From positions 1 to 6,073 of the forward strand of contig DASRIS010000099.1 in NCBI GenBank assembly GCA_035649895.1: a stretch of 6,073 bases of DNA. The letters run 5' to 3'. A model generated the notes under the pieces. That model searched no databases. It was given only the letters and a program-made list of their open reading frames with translations, and had not been told where the DNA came from. The position numbers were made by a program, and so were the translations under genes. This document shows positions 1 through 5,344 of the stretch, piece by piece. The DNA is from DASSUC01 sp035649895 (GTDB lineage Bacteria > Actinomycetota > Actinomycetes > Mycobacteriales > Micromonosporaceae). Position 1 is the stretch's first letter. Every line of letters starts with the position of its first letter.

Positions 1-19
1 CGCGTTCTTTGAAGCTGAC
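1..19. repeat. Terminal direct repeat, left copy (19 bp)
   Basis: The 19 bases cgcgttctttgaagctgac are exactly the same as the last 19 bases of the window (6055-6073). Both copies lie at the same codon phase in XRE coding sequence on the minus strand (residues VSFKER). Identity at both extreme ends is not expected by chance and implies a loop or head-to-tail topology of the source. Confidence 0.95.
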
Positions 20-187
20 CCGGCCGAGCTCCATGCGGCTGATCTTGGAGCCGGAGGCGCGGATGGAGTAGCCGGCGTCTTCGCGGCTGATGCCGCGTTC
101 CTCCCGGAGCCTGCGTAGCTGTGCTCCCAGGAGGATGCGGATGACAGTCGGCCCACCAGAGACCACGTCTGGTAGCTGAGCCGTCAT
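1..187 (-). CDS. XRE-family helix-turn-helix regulator, N-terminal fragment (runs off left edge)
   Basis: Reading leftward from the ATG at 187-185 gives 62 codons plus one base, open to the window edge. Residues about 16-62 form a Cro/CI-type helix-turn-helix domain, with LGAQLRRLREERGISRED, then SIRASGSKISRMELGR as the recognition region. This is the usual N-terminus of actinomycete XRE-DUF5753 regulators, which bind DNA and often control development, secondary metabolism or a neighbouring gene. The start is supported by GGAGG (minus strand, 202-198) ten bases upstream of the ATG. The last 19 bases of the fragment are identical, and in the same codon phase, to the start of the XRE fragment at 6073, so both pieces may be one gene of 298 codons. 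The gene is divergent from the transport operon. The family call is firm; the target genes are unknown. Confidence 0.85.
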   Translation of the reverse strand, partial: MTAQLPDVVSGGPTVIRILLGAQLRRLREERGISREDAGYSIRASGSKISRMELGRVSFKER

Positions 188-206
188 GACTCGCCAGCCT
201 CCACCT

Positions 207-223
207 GCTCAGCTCAGCTCAGC
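207..223. repeat. GCTCA x3 short tandem repeat
   Basis: GCTCAGCTCAGCTCAGC is three copies of a 5-bp unit plus two bases, just upstream of the XRE ribosome-binding site. It lies in the 5' leader of the XRE transcript (or its promoter). It could be an operator, or merely simple sequence; nothing in the window decides this. Confidence 0.5.
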
Positions 224-263
224 CCAGCAACACACCACCCAAGGTCATCCGTGAGCATGTCAT

Positions 264-292
264 GGACAGGAGGGAGGTCTCTATGCCTGTCC
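264..292 (+). promoter_or_regulatory. Inverted repeat enclosing a strong Shine-Dalgarno and ATG
   Basis: GGACAGG (264-270) and CCTGTCC (286-292) can form a 7-bp stem. The 15-base loop contains GGGAGG (272-277), five bases before an ATG (283-285). A stem-loop here would present the initiation region in the loop. A DNA-binding operator for the divergent XRE regulator is an equally possible reading. Its function is not shown by the sequence. Confidence 0.35.
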
Positions 293-636
293 TCCGAGTT
301 CCACGGAGTCCGCACGACCGCCCGACCTGGGCACGCCGAACGGCTGATCCTGCCCCGGCCACACGCTGCGGCCCGGCGGTGCCCGGTCCTGTTTGTATAT
401 CCTCACGGGGCCGTTCGCGCAGCGCTCGCGTAGCGGCCCTGCCGTCCGCACCCTCGACAGAAGGAACCCGGCTTGTCCGCGACCGCACCGCCGAGACCAG
501 CCAGCGTCCCGCAGGGTCGCGAGCCCCACTCCGGGCGGTCAGAAGATGCCGGCGGCCAAGCCGTGAGCTGGCAAGCCGTGAGCTGGCAAGCCGTGAGCTG
601 GTAAGCCATGGTTGGCGAAGACCGGCTCCCCGGTGA
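283..636 (+). CDS. Candidate small Arg-rich ORF, 117 aa, doubtful
   Basis: An ATG at 283 stands five bases behind GGGAGG, the best ribosome-binding site in the window, and the frame stays open for 117 codons, ending with TGA at 634-636. An in-frame ATG at 262 exists but has a poorer context. The product is arginine- and proline-rich, has no recognisable domain, signal peptide or membrane segment, and ends in a repeat (SRELASRELASREL) imposed by the 15-bp DNA repeat. The end overlaps the ATPase start by 29 bases in another frame. Third codon positions are only moderately G/C-rich, unlike the neighbouring genes, which argues against a conserved protein. It may be a leader ORF, a decayed gene or a chance frame. 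Confidence 0.2.
   Translation: MPVLRVPRSPHDRPTWARRTADPAPATRCGPAVPGPVCISSRGRSRSARVAALPSAPSTEGTRLVRDRTAETSQRPAGSRAPLRAVRRCRRPSRELASRELASRELVSHGWRRPAPR
395..401 (+). promoter_or_regulatory. Possible -10 element in AT-rich patch
   Basis: GTATATC sits in the only AT-rich stretch (tttgtatat) of the leader, in the right orientation and distance to drive the transport operon. A convincing -35 hexamer at 17-18 bases upstream is not visible, so this is a weak call. A start near 408 would leave a transcribed leader of about 200 bases including the upstream ORF at 473. Confidence 0.2.
473..604 (+). CDS. Candidate upstream (leader) ORF, 43 codons, ends 3 bases before ATPase start
   Basis: A TTG at 473 is preceded by AGAAGGAA (459-466) at a six-base spacing. 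The frame is the same as that of the ATPase gene and runs 43 codons to TAA at 602-604, only three bases before the ATG at 608. Its last 13 residues are a threefold VSW repeat separated by QA, encoded by the 15-bp tandem repeat. The TAA corresponds to CAA in the other repeat copies, so one C-to-T change separates the leader ORF from the ATPase frame. It could act by termination-reinitiation coupling, since the ATPase start itself has a weak Shine-Dalgarno. No homologous peptide is recognised, and chance cannot be excluded. Confidence 0.3.
   Translation: MSATAPPRPASVPQGREPHSGRSEDAGGQAVSWQAVSWQAVSW
556..615 (+). repeat. 15-bp tandem repeat abutting the ATPase start (3 copies plus one degenerate)
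   Basis: Consensus GCAAGCCGTGAGCTG occurs at 556-570 (first base C), 571-585 and 586-600. A degenerate fourth unit, GTAAGCCATGGTTGG at 601-615, contains the ATG of the ABC ATPase at the place where the other copies have GTG. The period is five codons, so copy-number changes would keep the reading frame. Confidence 0.9.
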
Positions 637-2233
637 CCCGGTGCCCGAGGCCCAGCCGGCCGGCGGGTCGCCAGGCCCGCAGCCGGATGCGCCCCCGGTG
701 CTGGAGGCGGTCGGCGTGGGTAAGCGGTTCGGCGCCGTCGTCGCGCTCGACGCGGTGGACCTGCGCCTGCGCCCCGGCCAGGTGCATGCCCTGGTCGGGG
801 AGAACGGGGCGGGAAAGTCGACGCTGGCCCTCATGCTCGCCGGCGCGCTGCGCCCCGACAGCGGCCAGATCCTGCTGGACGGTGCCGGCGGTGTCCTGCC
901 CAACCGCGGGGCGGCCATCGCCGCCGGGATCGGGCTGGTCCCGCAGGCGCTGAGCCTGATCGGCGAGCTCACGCTCGTCGAGAACCACCTCCTCTCGCTC
1001 GCCGCCAGCGGCATGCGACGGCGCAGCCGAGCCGACGCCCGCCGCCAGGTGGCCCACGCTGCGGCCCTGGCCGAGGTGGAGCTGCCGATAGACCGGCGGA
1101 CCAGGGATCTCGCCTTTGCCCAACGGCAGCTCGGTGAGGTCGTCCTCGCGCTCGCCCAGGGCGCCCGGGTACTGCTGCTGGACGAGCCGACCGCGGCGGC
1201 CGGGCCGGTGGAGGCCGACCACCTGCTTGGCCGGGTCAGGGCGCTCGCCGACGCAGGTACTTCCGTGGTCCTGGTCACCCACCGGCTGGACGAGGTGGCC
1301 CGGGTCGCCGACGAGGTGACGGTGCTGCGCGCTGGACACCGCGTCCACCACGGCCGGGCCGGCGCGCTGGGTCCGCACCAGCTCGCCGAGCTGATGGTGG
1401 GCGAGCGGGCGGCGGACGAGGCTATGCCCGGTGCCCGCACCGGCAACGAGCGGGCGCGGCAGGGCGGGTCGGCACTGGACACGCGGGCCCGGGCACCGGT
1501 CCGGTTGCGGGCGCAAGGGCTGTCCGCGGCCGCGAACGGCGGCCCGGGCCTGCATGACGTGTCGCTGGCGGTGGCGGGTGGAGAGGTGCTGGGGGTCGCC
1601 GGGGTGGCCGGCAGCGGCCAGCGGGTGCTGGCCGAGACCCTGGTCGGGCTGTGCCGGCCGGCGCGCGGCACGGTGACGGTGGACGGTGCCGACGTCACCG
1701 GTGCCCCGGCCGCCGCGGTCACCCGGGGCGTCGCCTACGTGCCTGACGACCGCGCGGACGGGGTGGTAGAGACGCACAGCCTGGCCGACAACGCCGTGGT
1801 GCTGCGCGCCGGCGCGCCGGAGCTGACCCGGGCCGGGCTGCGCCTGCGCCGCCCGGCCGAGGCCTTCGCCCGGGCAGTGTTCGCCCGCTTCGGCGTACAC
1901 CCGCCTGAGCCGGACCTGCCCGCGGCGGCGCTGTCCGGCGGCAACCGGCAGAAGCTCATGGTCGGGCGGGAGCTGGCCAGCCGCCTCGCGGTGGTCGTCG
2001 CCCATGGCCCCACCCAGGGGCTGGACGTCGCGGCAGCGGCCGTCCTGCGCCGGGAGCTGCGGGCGGCGGCCGACGCCGGGGCCGCGGTGGTGCTCATCTC
2101 CACCGACCTGGACGAGGTGCTGAGCCTGGCGGACCGGGTCATGGTGCTCGTCGGCGGCCGGCTCGTCGACGAGGTGCCGGGCGCGGACATCGACCTGGCC
2201 CGGCTGGGTCGCGCAATGGCGGGCCTGGCGTGA
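608..2233 (+). CDS. Double-domain ABC transporter ATPase, BMP/YufO nucleoside-importer type
   Basis: A 541-residue cytoplasmic ATPase with two nucleotide-binding domains fused in one chain, as in YufO/NupO and RbsA-type importers. It powers uptake through the two permeases encoded next. Domain 1 (about 31-250) has a full Walker A GENGAGKST (64-72), Q-loop Q113, a variant signature LAFAQRQ (168-174), Walker B VLLLDEPT (188-195) and H-loop H225. Domain 2 (about 290-541) has a degenerate Walker A (GVAGSGQRVL, no Lys-Ser/Thr) but a canonical LSGGNRQK signature and GPTQGLD near the Walker B. Such asymmetry is normal for this family. The ATG at 608 has a weak ribosome-binding site and gives a Pro-rich 30-residue tail; GTG at 641 or 698 are alternative starts. 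The stop overlaps the next gene (GTGA). A nucleoside substrate is inferred from family and permease type; simple sugars are the alternative. Confidence 0.93.
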   Translation: MVGEDRLPGDPVPEAQPAGGSPGPQPDAPPVLEAVGVGKRFGAVVALDAVDLRLRPGQVHALVGENGAGKSTLALMLAGALRPDSGQILLDGAGGVLPNRGAAIAAGIGLVPQALSLIGELTLVENHLLSLAASGMRRRSRADARRQVAHAAALAEVELPIDRRTRDLAFAQRQLGEVVLALAQGARVLLLDEPTAAAGPVEADHLLGRVRALADAGTSVVLVTHRLDEVARVADEVTVLRAGHRVHHGRAGALGPHQLAELMVGERAADEAMPGARTGNERARQGGSALDTRARAPVRLRAQGLSAAANGGPGLHDVSLAVAGGEVLGVAGVAGSGQRVLAETLVGLCRPARGTVTVDGADVTGAPAAAVTRGVAYVPDDRADGVVETHSLADNAVVLRAGAPELTRAGLRLRRPAEAFARAVFARFGVHPPEPDLPAAALSGGNRQKLMVGRELASRLAVVVAHGPTQGLDVAAAAVLRRELRAAADAGAAVVLISTDLDEVLSLADRVMVLVGGRLVDEVPGADIDLARLGRAMAGLA

Positions 2234-3321
2234 CCCCACGGGTGCCGAGAGGCCTGCCGGCTACGCGCGTCCTGCGGGCGGTGCGGGCGCTGCGCGGCAC
2301 GGTGCCGGTCTGGGTGGTGGTCGGGGCGGCGGTCGCCGCCGGCGCGGTCCAGCTGCTCGCCGTCGGCGCCGACCCGGTCGTCGGGTACCGCGAGATCGTG
2401 CTGGGTGCCGTCGGCGACCGCTACCACCTCGGCGAGACCGTGGTCCGGGCCGTGCCGGTCGCGGTGGTGGCACTCGGCGTGGTGCCGGCCCTGCGGGCCC
2501 GCGTGTTCACCATCGGCTCAGAGGGCCAGCTCGCCATGGGCGCGCTGGCGTCCACAGTGGCCGTCCTGGCGCTGGGCACGCTGCCGGCGCCGCTGCTGCT
2601 CGCCGTGGGGGCGCTGGCCGGGGTGGCCGGTGGGGCGCTGTGGGCGCTGCCGGCCGCGCTGCTGCGCGGGTACGCACGGGTGAACGAGATCCTCTCCACG
2701 CTGCTGCTGAACTACGTGGCCGGCTTCGGGCTGCTGTGGCTGCTGCGGACCGCGCTGCGCGAGCCGGGCACGTTGACCACGCCGAGCAGTGCGGACCTGC
2801 CCGAGGCCGGCCGCATCCCGACGCTGCTGCCCGGCACCCGGCTGCACTGGGGCGTCGTGCTGGTGCTCGTCGCGGCCGCCGGGCTGGCGTGGTGGGTGCG
2901 CTCGCCACGCGGCTTCGCGCTCGACGTGTACGGCACCCATCCGGCCCTGGCCGCCCGGATGGGAGTACGGCCGGCCGGGGCGGTAGTGTCCACAATGCTC
3001 GTCGGCGGCGCAGCCGCCGGGCTCGCCGGCTGGGTACAGGTCGCCGGGGTCCAAGGCAGGCTCTACCCCAGCGTGGCTGGTGGGCTCGGCTTCACCGGGC
3101 TGGTGGTCGCCCTGCTGGGTGGGCTGCGCCCCGCCGGGGTGCTCGGCGTCGCGCTGATCTTCGGCGCGCTCGCCACCGGCGCGGAGGGCCTGCAGGTCGG
3201 CACCGGCGTGCCGGCGTCACTCGCCACCGTGGTGCAGGCGCTGCTGCTCGGCGGGGTGGCGCTGAGCGCGGCAGCCAGCCACCGGCGGCTACGCCGGGGG
3301 GCCGGGGAGAGACCTGGGTGA
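2230..3321 (+). CDS. ABC transporter inner-membrane permease, YufP type (BPD_transp_2)
   Basis: A 363-residue polytopic membrane protein forming one half of the importer channel. A basic N-terminus (R4, R7, R13, R16, R19, R22) is followed by a hydrophobic segment (about 25-46), another at 71-88, and many Ala/Leu/Val/Gly-rich segments to the C-terminus, which ends in a basic cytoplasmic tail. Family marks are FTIGSEGQLAMGA (93-105) and the loop YARVNEILSTLLLNY (148-162), matching the VNE-STLxLNY motif of YufP-like permeases, probably the ATPase-contact region. The GTG at 2230 overlaps the ATPase stop by four bases (GTGA), which fixes the start and implies translational coupling. Its own stop TGA (3319-3321) again overlaps a GTG, but that GTG opens only a mini-ORF. 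Transport of nucleosides is inferred from the family. Confidence 0.93.
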   Translation: MTPRVPRGLPATRVLRAVRALRGTVPVWVVVGAAVAAGAVQLLAVGADPVVGYREIVLGAVGDRYHLGETVVRAVPVAVVALGVVPALRARVFTIGSEGQLAMGALASTVAVLALGTLPAPLLLAVGALAGVAGGALWALPAALLRGYARVNEILSTLLLNYVAGFGLLWLLRTALREPGTLTTPSSADLPEAGRIPTLLPGTRLHWGVVLVLVAAAGLAWWVRSPRGFALDVYGTHPALAARMGVRPAGAVVSTMLVGGAAAGLAGWVQVAGVQGRLYPSVAGGLGFTGLVVALLGGLRPAGVLGVALIFGALATGAEGLQVGTGVPASLATVVQALLLGGVALSAAASHRRLRRGAGERPG

Positions 3322-3345
3322 ACGCGGGGGAGAGACCTGGGTGAA
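3304..3345 (+). repeat. 19-bp direct repeat (23-bp period) at the permease-permease junction
   Basis: GGGGAGAGACCTGGGTGAA occurs at 3304-3322 and again at 3327-3345, separated by CGCG. Each copy carries a Shine-Dalgarno-like GGGGAGAG and a GTGA. In the first copy the GTGA (3318-3321) contains the stop of permease 1; in the second (3341-3344) it contains the start of permease 2. The unit looks like a recent local duplication of a gene junction. Confidence 0.93.
3318..3344 (+). CDS. Mini-ORF of 8 codons bridging the two permease genes
   Basis: GTG at 3318 overlaps the permease 1 stop (GTGA) and opens the peptide VNAGERPG, which stops at TGA 3342-3344. That stop in turn overlaps the GTG start (3341) of permease 2. 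A Shine-Dalgarno-like GGGGAGAG lies upstream of both GTGs. The frame exists because of the 23-bp duplication, so a coding role for the peptide is unlikely; a role in handing ribosomes from one permease to the next is possible. Confidence 0.3.
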   Translation: MNAGERPG

Positions 3346-4255
3346 GCTGCTCACGCTGGCGTTCTGGGAGGTGGTGCTGGCCGGGTCGGTCCGGCTGGCC
3401 GTGCCGCTGGCCCTCGCTGCGCTCGGGGAGACGCTCGTGGAGCGCTCCGGCATCCTCAACCTGGGCGTCGAGGGCATGATGATCATGGGTGCGCTCGCCG
3501 GTGTCTGGGCGGCCGTCGGGGGCGGGTCATGGGCCGGGGTGGCGGCCGGAGCGGCGGTCGGGGCACTGCTGGGTGCACTGATGGCCCTCGCGGTGGTGGG
3601 GGGTGGGGCGAACCAGGTCGTCATCGGGGTCGCGCTCACCCTGCTCGGCACCGGGCTGGCCAGCTTCCTGTTCCAGGCGTGGATCCCGTCGGGCCGCCAG
3701 GGCGTCGGCGTGTCGCCGGTGCCCGTGGTACGGGTGCCCGGGCTCGCCGACCTGCCGCTGGTCGGGCCCGCCCTGTTCGCGCAGAACCTGCTCATGTACG
3801 GCACGCTCGCGCTGGTCCCGGCGCTGGCGTGGATGCTGCGACGCAGCCGGTTCGGGCTCGCCGTACGCGCTGTCGGCGACGACCCGGCGGCGGCCGCGCT
3901 GCGCGGTGTCGCGACCGCCCGGGTACGGACCCTGACCCTGGTCGCCGGCGGCGCGCTGGCCGGGGTGGCCGGCGCGGCGATCACCGTGGGGTACCTCGGG
4001 TCGTTCACCGACGGGGTCACCGCGGGCCGTGGGTTCGTGGCGGTCGCGATCGTCATCATCGGCAACTGGACCCCGCTCGGCGCGCTCGCCGGCGCGTTGC
4101 TGTTCGCGTTCTGCGACAGCCTGGCGCTACACGCGCAGAGCGGTGGCGTGGTGCTGCCGGTCGAGGCGTGGTCCGCGCTGCCCTATCTGGTGACCCTGGC
4201 AGTCCTTGTCGTCACGTCGCGTCGTCGCCGCGCCCCTCGTGCGCTGGGTGTCTGA
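3341..4255 (+). CDS. ABC transporter inner-membrane permease, YufQ type (BPD_transp_2)
   Basis: A 304-residue polytopic membrane protein, the second half of the importer channel. Family hallmarks are SGILNLGVEGMMIMGA (36-51), GGANQVVIGVAL (88-99), and near the C-terminus GVTAGRGFVAVAIVIIGNW followed by the PLGALAGALLFAF segment, all typical of YufQ-like permeases that pair with YufP and YufO. About eight or nine hydrophobic segments are visible, and the C-terminus is short and basic (SRRRRAPR). The GTG at 3341 has GGGGAGAG (3327-3334) six bases upstream and overlaps the stop of the mini-ORF. An older start at GTG 3318 is no longer in frame because of the 23-bp duplication. It is the last gene of the operon; a GC-rich hairpin follows within ten bases of the stop. 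Confidence 0.93.
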   Translation: MKLLTLAFWEVVLAGSVRLAVPLALAALGETLVERSGILNLGVEGMMIMGALAGVWAAVGGGSWAGVAAGAAVGALLGALMALAVVGGGANQVVIGVALTLLGTGLASFLFQAWIPSGRQGVGVSPVPVVRVPGLADLPLVGPALFAQNLLMYGTLALVPALAWMLRRSRFGLAVRAVGDDPAAAALRGVATARVRTLTLVAGGALAGVAGAAITVGYLGSFTDGVTAGRGFVAVAIVIIGNWTPLGALAGALLFAFCDSLALHAQSGGVVLPVEAWSALPYLVTLAVLVVTSRRRRAPRALGV

Positions 4256-4261
4256 GCAGGT

Positions 4262-4303
4262 CCGCGCGGCGGGTGGGGACCGGCAGGCCCAGCCACCGCG
4301 CGG
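4262..4303 (+). terminator. GC-rich hairpin after the transport operon
   Basis: CCGCGCGG (4262-4269) and TGG (4274-4276) can pair with CCA (4293-4295) and CCGCGCGG (4296-4303), giving an interrupted 11-bp stem just after the permease stop at 4255. There is no T-tract, as is common for actinomycete hairpin terminators. Each CCGCGCGG is also self-complementary, so this is suggestive only. Confidence 0.35.
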
Positions 4304-4351
4304 GTGACGCCGCCGCCGGGCATCGGCCCCAGTGCCGTCCGGGCGTGGCCG

Positions 4352-4381
4352 TTGGTTCGGCTCGGCCGCGAGGACTAGGCT
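4352..4381 (+). promoter_or_regulatory. Promoter candidate for the methyltransferase gene
   Basis: TTGGTT (4352-4357) and TAGGCT (4376-4381) are separated by 18 bases and resemble the -35/-10 hexamers of vegetative sigma-factor promoters of actinomycetes (TTGACN / TANNNT). A start around 4388 would give a leader of about 35 bases before GTG 4423. The spacing and the hairpin upstream suggest the gene is transcribed separately from the transporter. Confidence 0.45.
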
Positions 4382-4422
4382 GTGCCAGCGGGAGACACGG
4401 ACGCACCACGGGAAGGTGTCCA

Positions 4423-5232
4423 GTGACCGTCAGCCCGACCAGCGCAGGCTACGACCCGCGGAAAAAGGTCGATGCCTCTGTTCCTCACTCGGCCAGGATC
4501 TGGAACTACTGGCTGGGCGGGAAGGACAACTTCCCGGTGGACCGCGCGGCCGGTGACCGGTTCCGCGAGATCTTCCCGGGGATCGTCGAGGGCGCCCGCG
4601 AGTGCCGGGCGTTTCTCGTCCGTGCCGTGACCTACCTGGCCGGCGAGGTCGGTGTGCGCCAGTTCCTGGACGTCGGCACCGGGCTGCCGACCTCGCAGAA
4701 CACCCATGAGGTGGCGCAGCGGGTGGCGCCGGAGTCCCACATCGTCTACGTGGACAACGACCCGCTCGTGCTGGCGCACGCCCGTGCCCTGCTGACCAGC
4801 AGCCGTGAAGGGGCCACCTACTACATCGACGCCGACCTTCATAACCCGGCCCAGATCCTCGGCGGCGTCACCCGGATGCTGGACCTCGCCCAGCCCACGG
4901 CCCTGATGCTGATGGGCGTCCTGGGCCACGTCGCCGACGACGACGAGGCGCGCTCGGTCGTGCGCCAGCTGCTGGACGGCCTGCCCTCCGGCAGCTACCT
5001 GGCGCTCTACGATGCCGCCCCGATGAGCGATGCGGTTGTCGAGGCGCAGCAGGAGTACAACGAGAACGGCGCGGTGCCGTACCACCTGCGCAGCCCGGAG
5101 ACGATCGCCAGCTTCTTCGACGGCCTGGAGCTCGTGGACCCGGGTGTGGTCGACGTGACCCGGTGGCGGCCTGACCCGTCGCGCCGGCGGGCCCCGGTCC
5201 AGCAGATCGGCGGCATCGGTCGCAAGCCCTGA
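4423..5232 (+). CDS. SAM-dependent methyltransferase, Methyltransf_19 (DUF574) family
   Basis: A 269-residue soluble protein. The N-terminal block SARIWNYWLGGKDNFPVDR (23-41) is the hallmark of the actinomycete Methyltransf_19 (formerly DUF574) family. A Rossmann-type SAM site follows: motif I FLDVGTGLPT (81-90) and the acidic motif VYVDNDPLVLAHAR (108-121), which should bind the ribose. The substrate of the family is generally not known. The GTG at 4423 is chosen because GGAAGG (4411-4416) lies six bases upstream. The same frame stays open far upstream inside permease 2, but that extension has no family similarity. The gene is separated from the transporter by 167 bases with a hairpin and its own promoter candidate, and is convergent with the XRE regulator. 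A role in DNA, lipid or metabolite methylation cannot be chosen from sequence. Confidence 0.92.
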   Translation: MTVSPTSAGYDPRKKVDASVPHSARIWNYWLGGKDNFPVDRAAGDRFREIFPGIVEGARECRAFLVRAVTYLAGEVGVRQFLDVGTGLPTSQNTHEVAQRVAPESHIVYVDNDPLVLAHARALLTSSREGATYYIDADLHNPAQILGGVTRMLDLAQPTALMLMGVLGHVADDDEARSVVRQLLDGLPSGSYLALYDAAPMSDAVVEAQQEYNENGAVPYHLRSPETIASFFDGLELVDPGVVDVTRWRPDPSRRRAPVQQIGGIGRKP

Positions 5233-5240
5233 CCGGCCCG

Positions 5241-5256
5241 TTCCGCCGCGGCGGAA
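5241..5256. terminator. Perfect 16-bp palindrome after the methyltransferase stop
   Basis: TTCCGCCGCGGCGGAA is its own reverse complement and starts eight bases after the methyltransferase stop. As RNA it gives a 6-bp stem with a 4-base loop in either direction, so it could serve as part of a bidirectional terminator between convergent genes. A near copy of its left part recurs at 5289-5305. Confidence 0.4.
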
Positions 5257-5261
5257 GAGCT

Positions 5262-5283
5262 GCCCGTTCGCTCGGCGAAGGGC
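5262..5283. terminator. Hairpin between convergent genes
   Basis: GCCC (5262-5265) and TTCGC (5267-5271) pair with GCGAA (5275-5279) and GGGC (5280-5283): a 9-bp stem with one bulged G (5266) and a TCG loop. It lies midway between the stops of the methyltransferase (5232) and the XRE gene (5345), fitting a two-way terminator without a T-tract. Confidence 0.5.
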
Positions 5284-5344
5284 CTGAGCCGTTCCGCGGC
5301 GGCGGCCACGGCGGGTCGCGGCTGACGCCCAGCTGCCGTGCGGC

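Larger units (their letters stand above)
188..607. other. Long leader between divergent XRE gene and transport operon
   Basis: These 420 bases contain no confident gene. They hold the ribosome-binding site of the XRE gene (202-198, minus), a GCTCA triplet repeat (207-223), a possible hairpin with a strong Shine-Dalgarno and ATG in its loop (264-292), the only AT-rich patch (392-401), a second Shine-Dalgarno followed by a TTG (459-475), and a 15-bp tandem repeat abutting the ATPase start (556-615). The reading frame from 283 has only about 60% G/C at third codon positions over its first 40 or so codons. That is well below the clear genes here, so most of the stretch looks like untranslated leader and control sequence for the two divergent units. 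Confidence 0.6.

Noticed and set aside
556..615. Tandem repeats as a CRISPR array or as plasmid origin iterons
   Set aside because: The 15-bp units abut without spacers, so this is not CRISPR. No replication initiator gene is present, and the repeats lie in a translation start region, so iterons are unsupported.
1568..2233. Second ATPase domain as a broken, inactive domain because its Walker A lacks Lys-Ser/Thr
   Set aside because: A degenerate second Walker A together with a canonical LSGGN signature is the usual state in YufO/RbsA-like double-domain ATPases.
403..2239. Long open frames on the minus strand opposite the ATPase gene (up to 566 codons)
   Set aside because: They mirror the GC-rich codon structure of the ATPase gene, show no domain, and are low-complexity Arg/Ala/Pro/Gly-rich products. 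The plus strand has clear Walker and signature motifs.
3529..4422. In-frame upstream extension of the methyltransferase through permease 2
   Set aside because: The extension overlaps permease 2 in another frame, is Arg/Gly-rich with no family similarity, and a good Shine-Dalgarno stands before GTG 4423.
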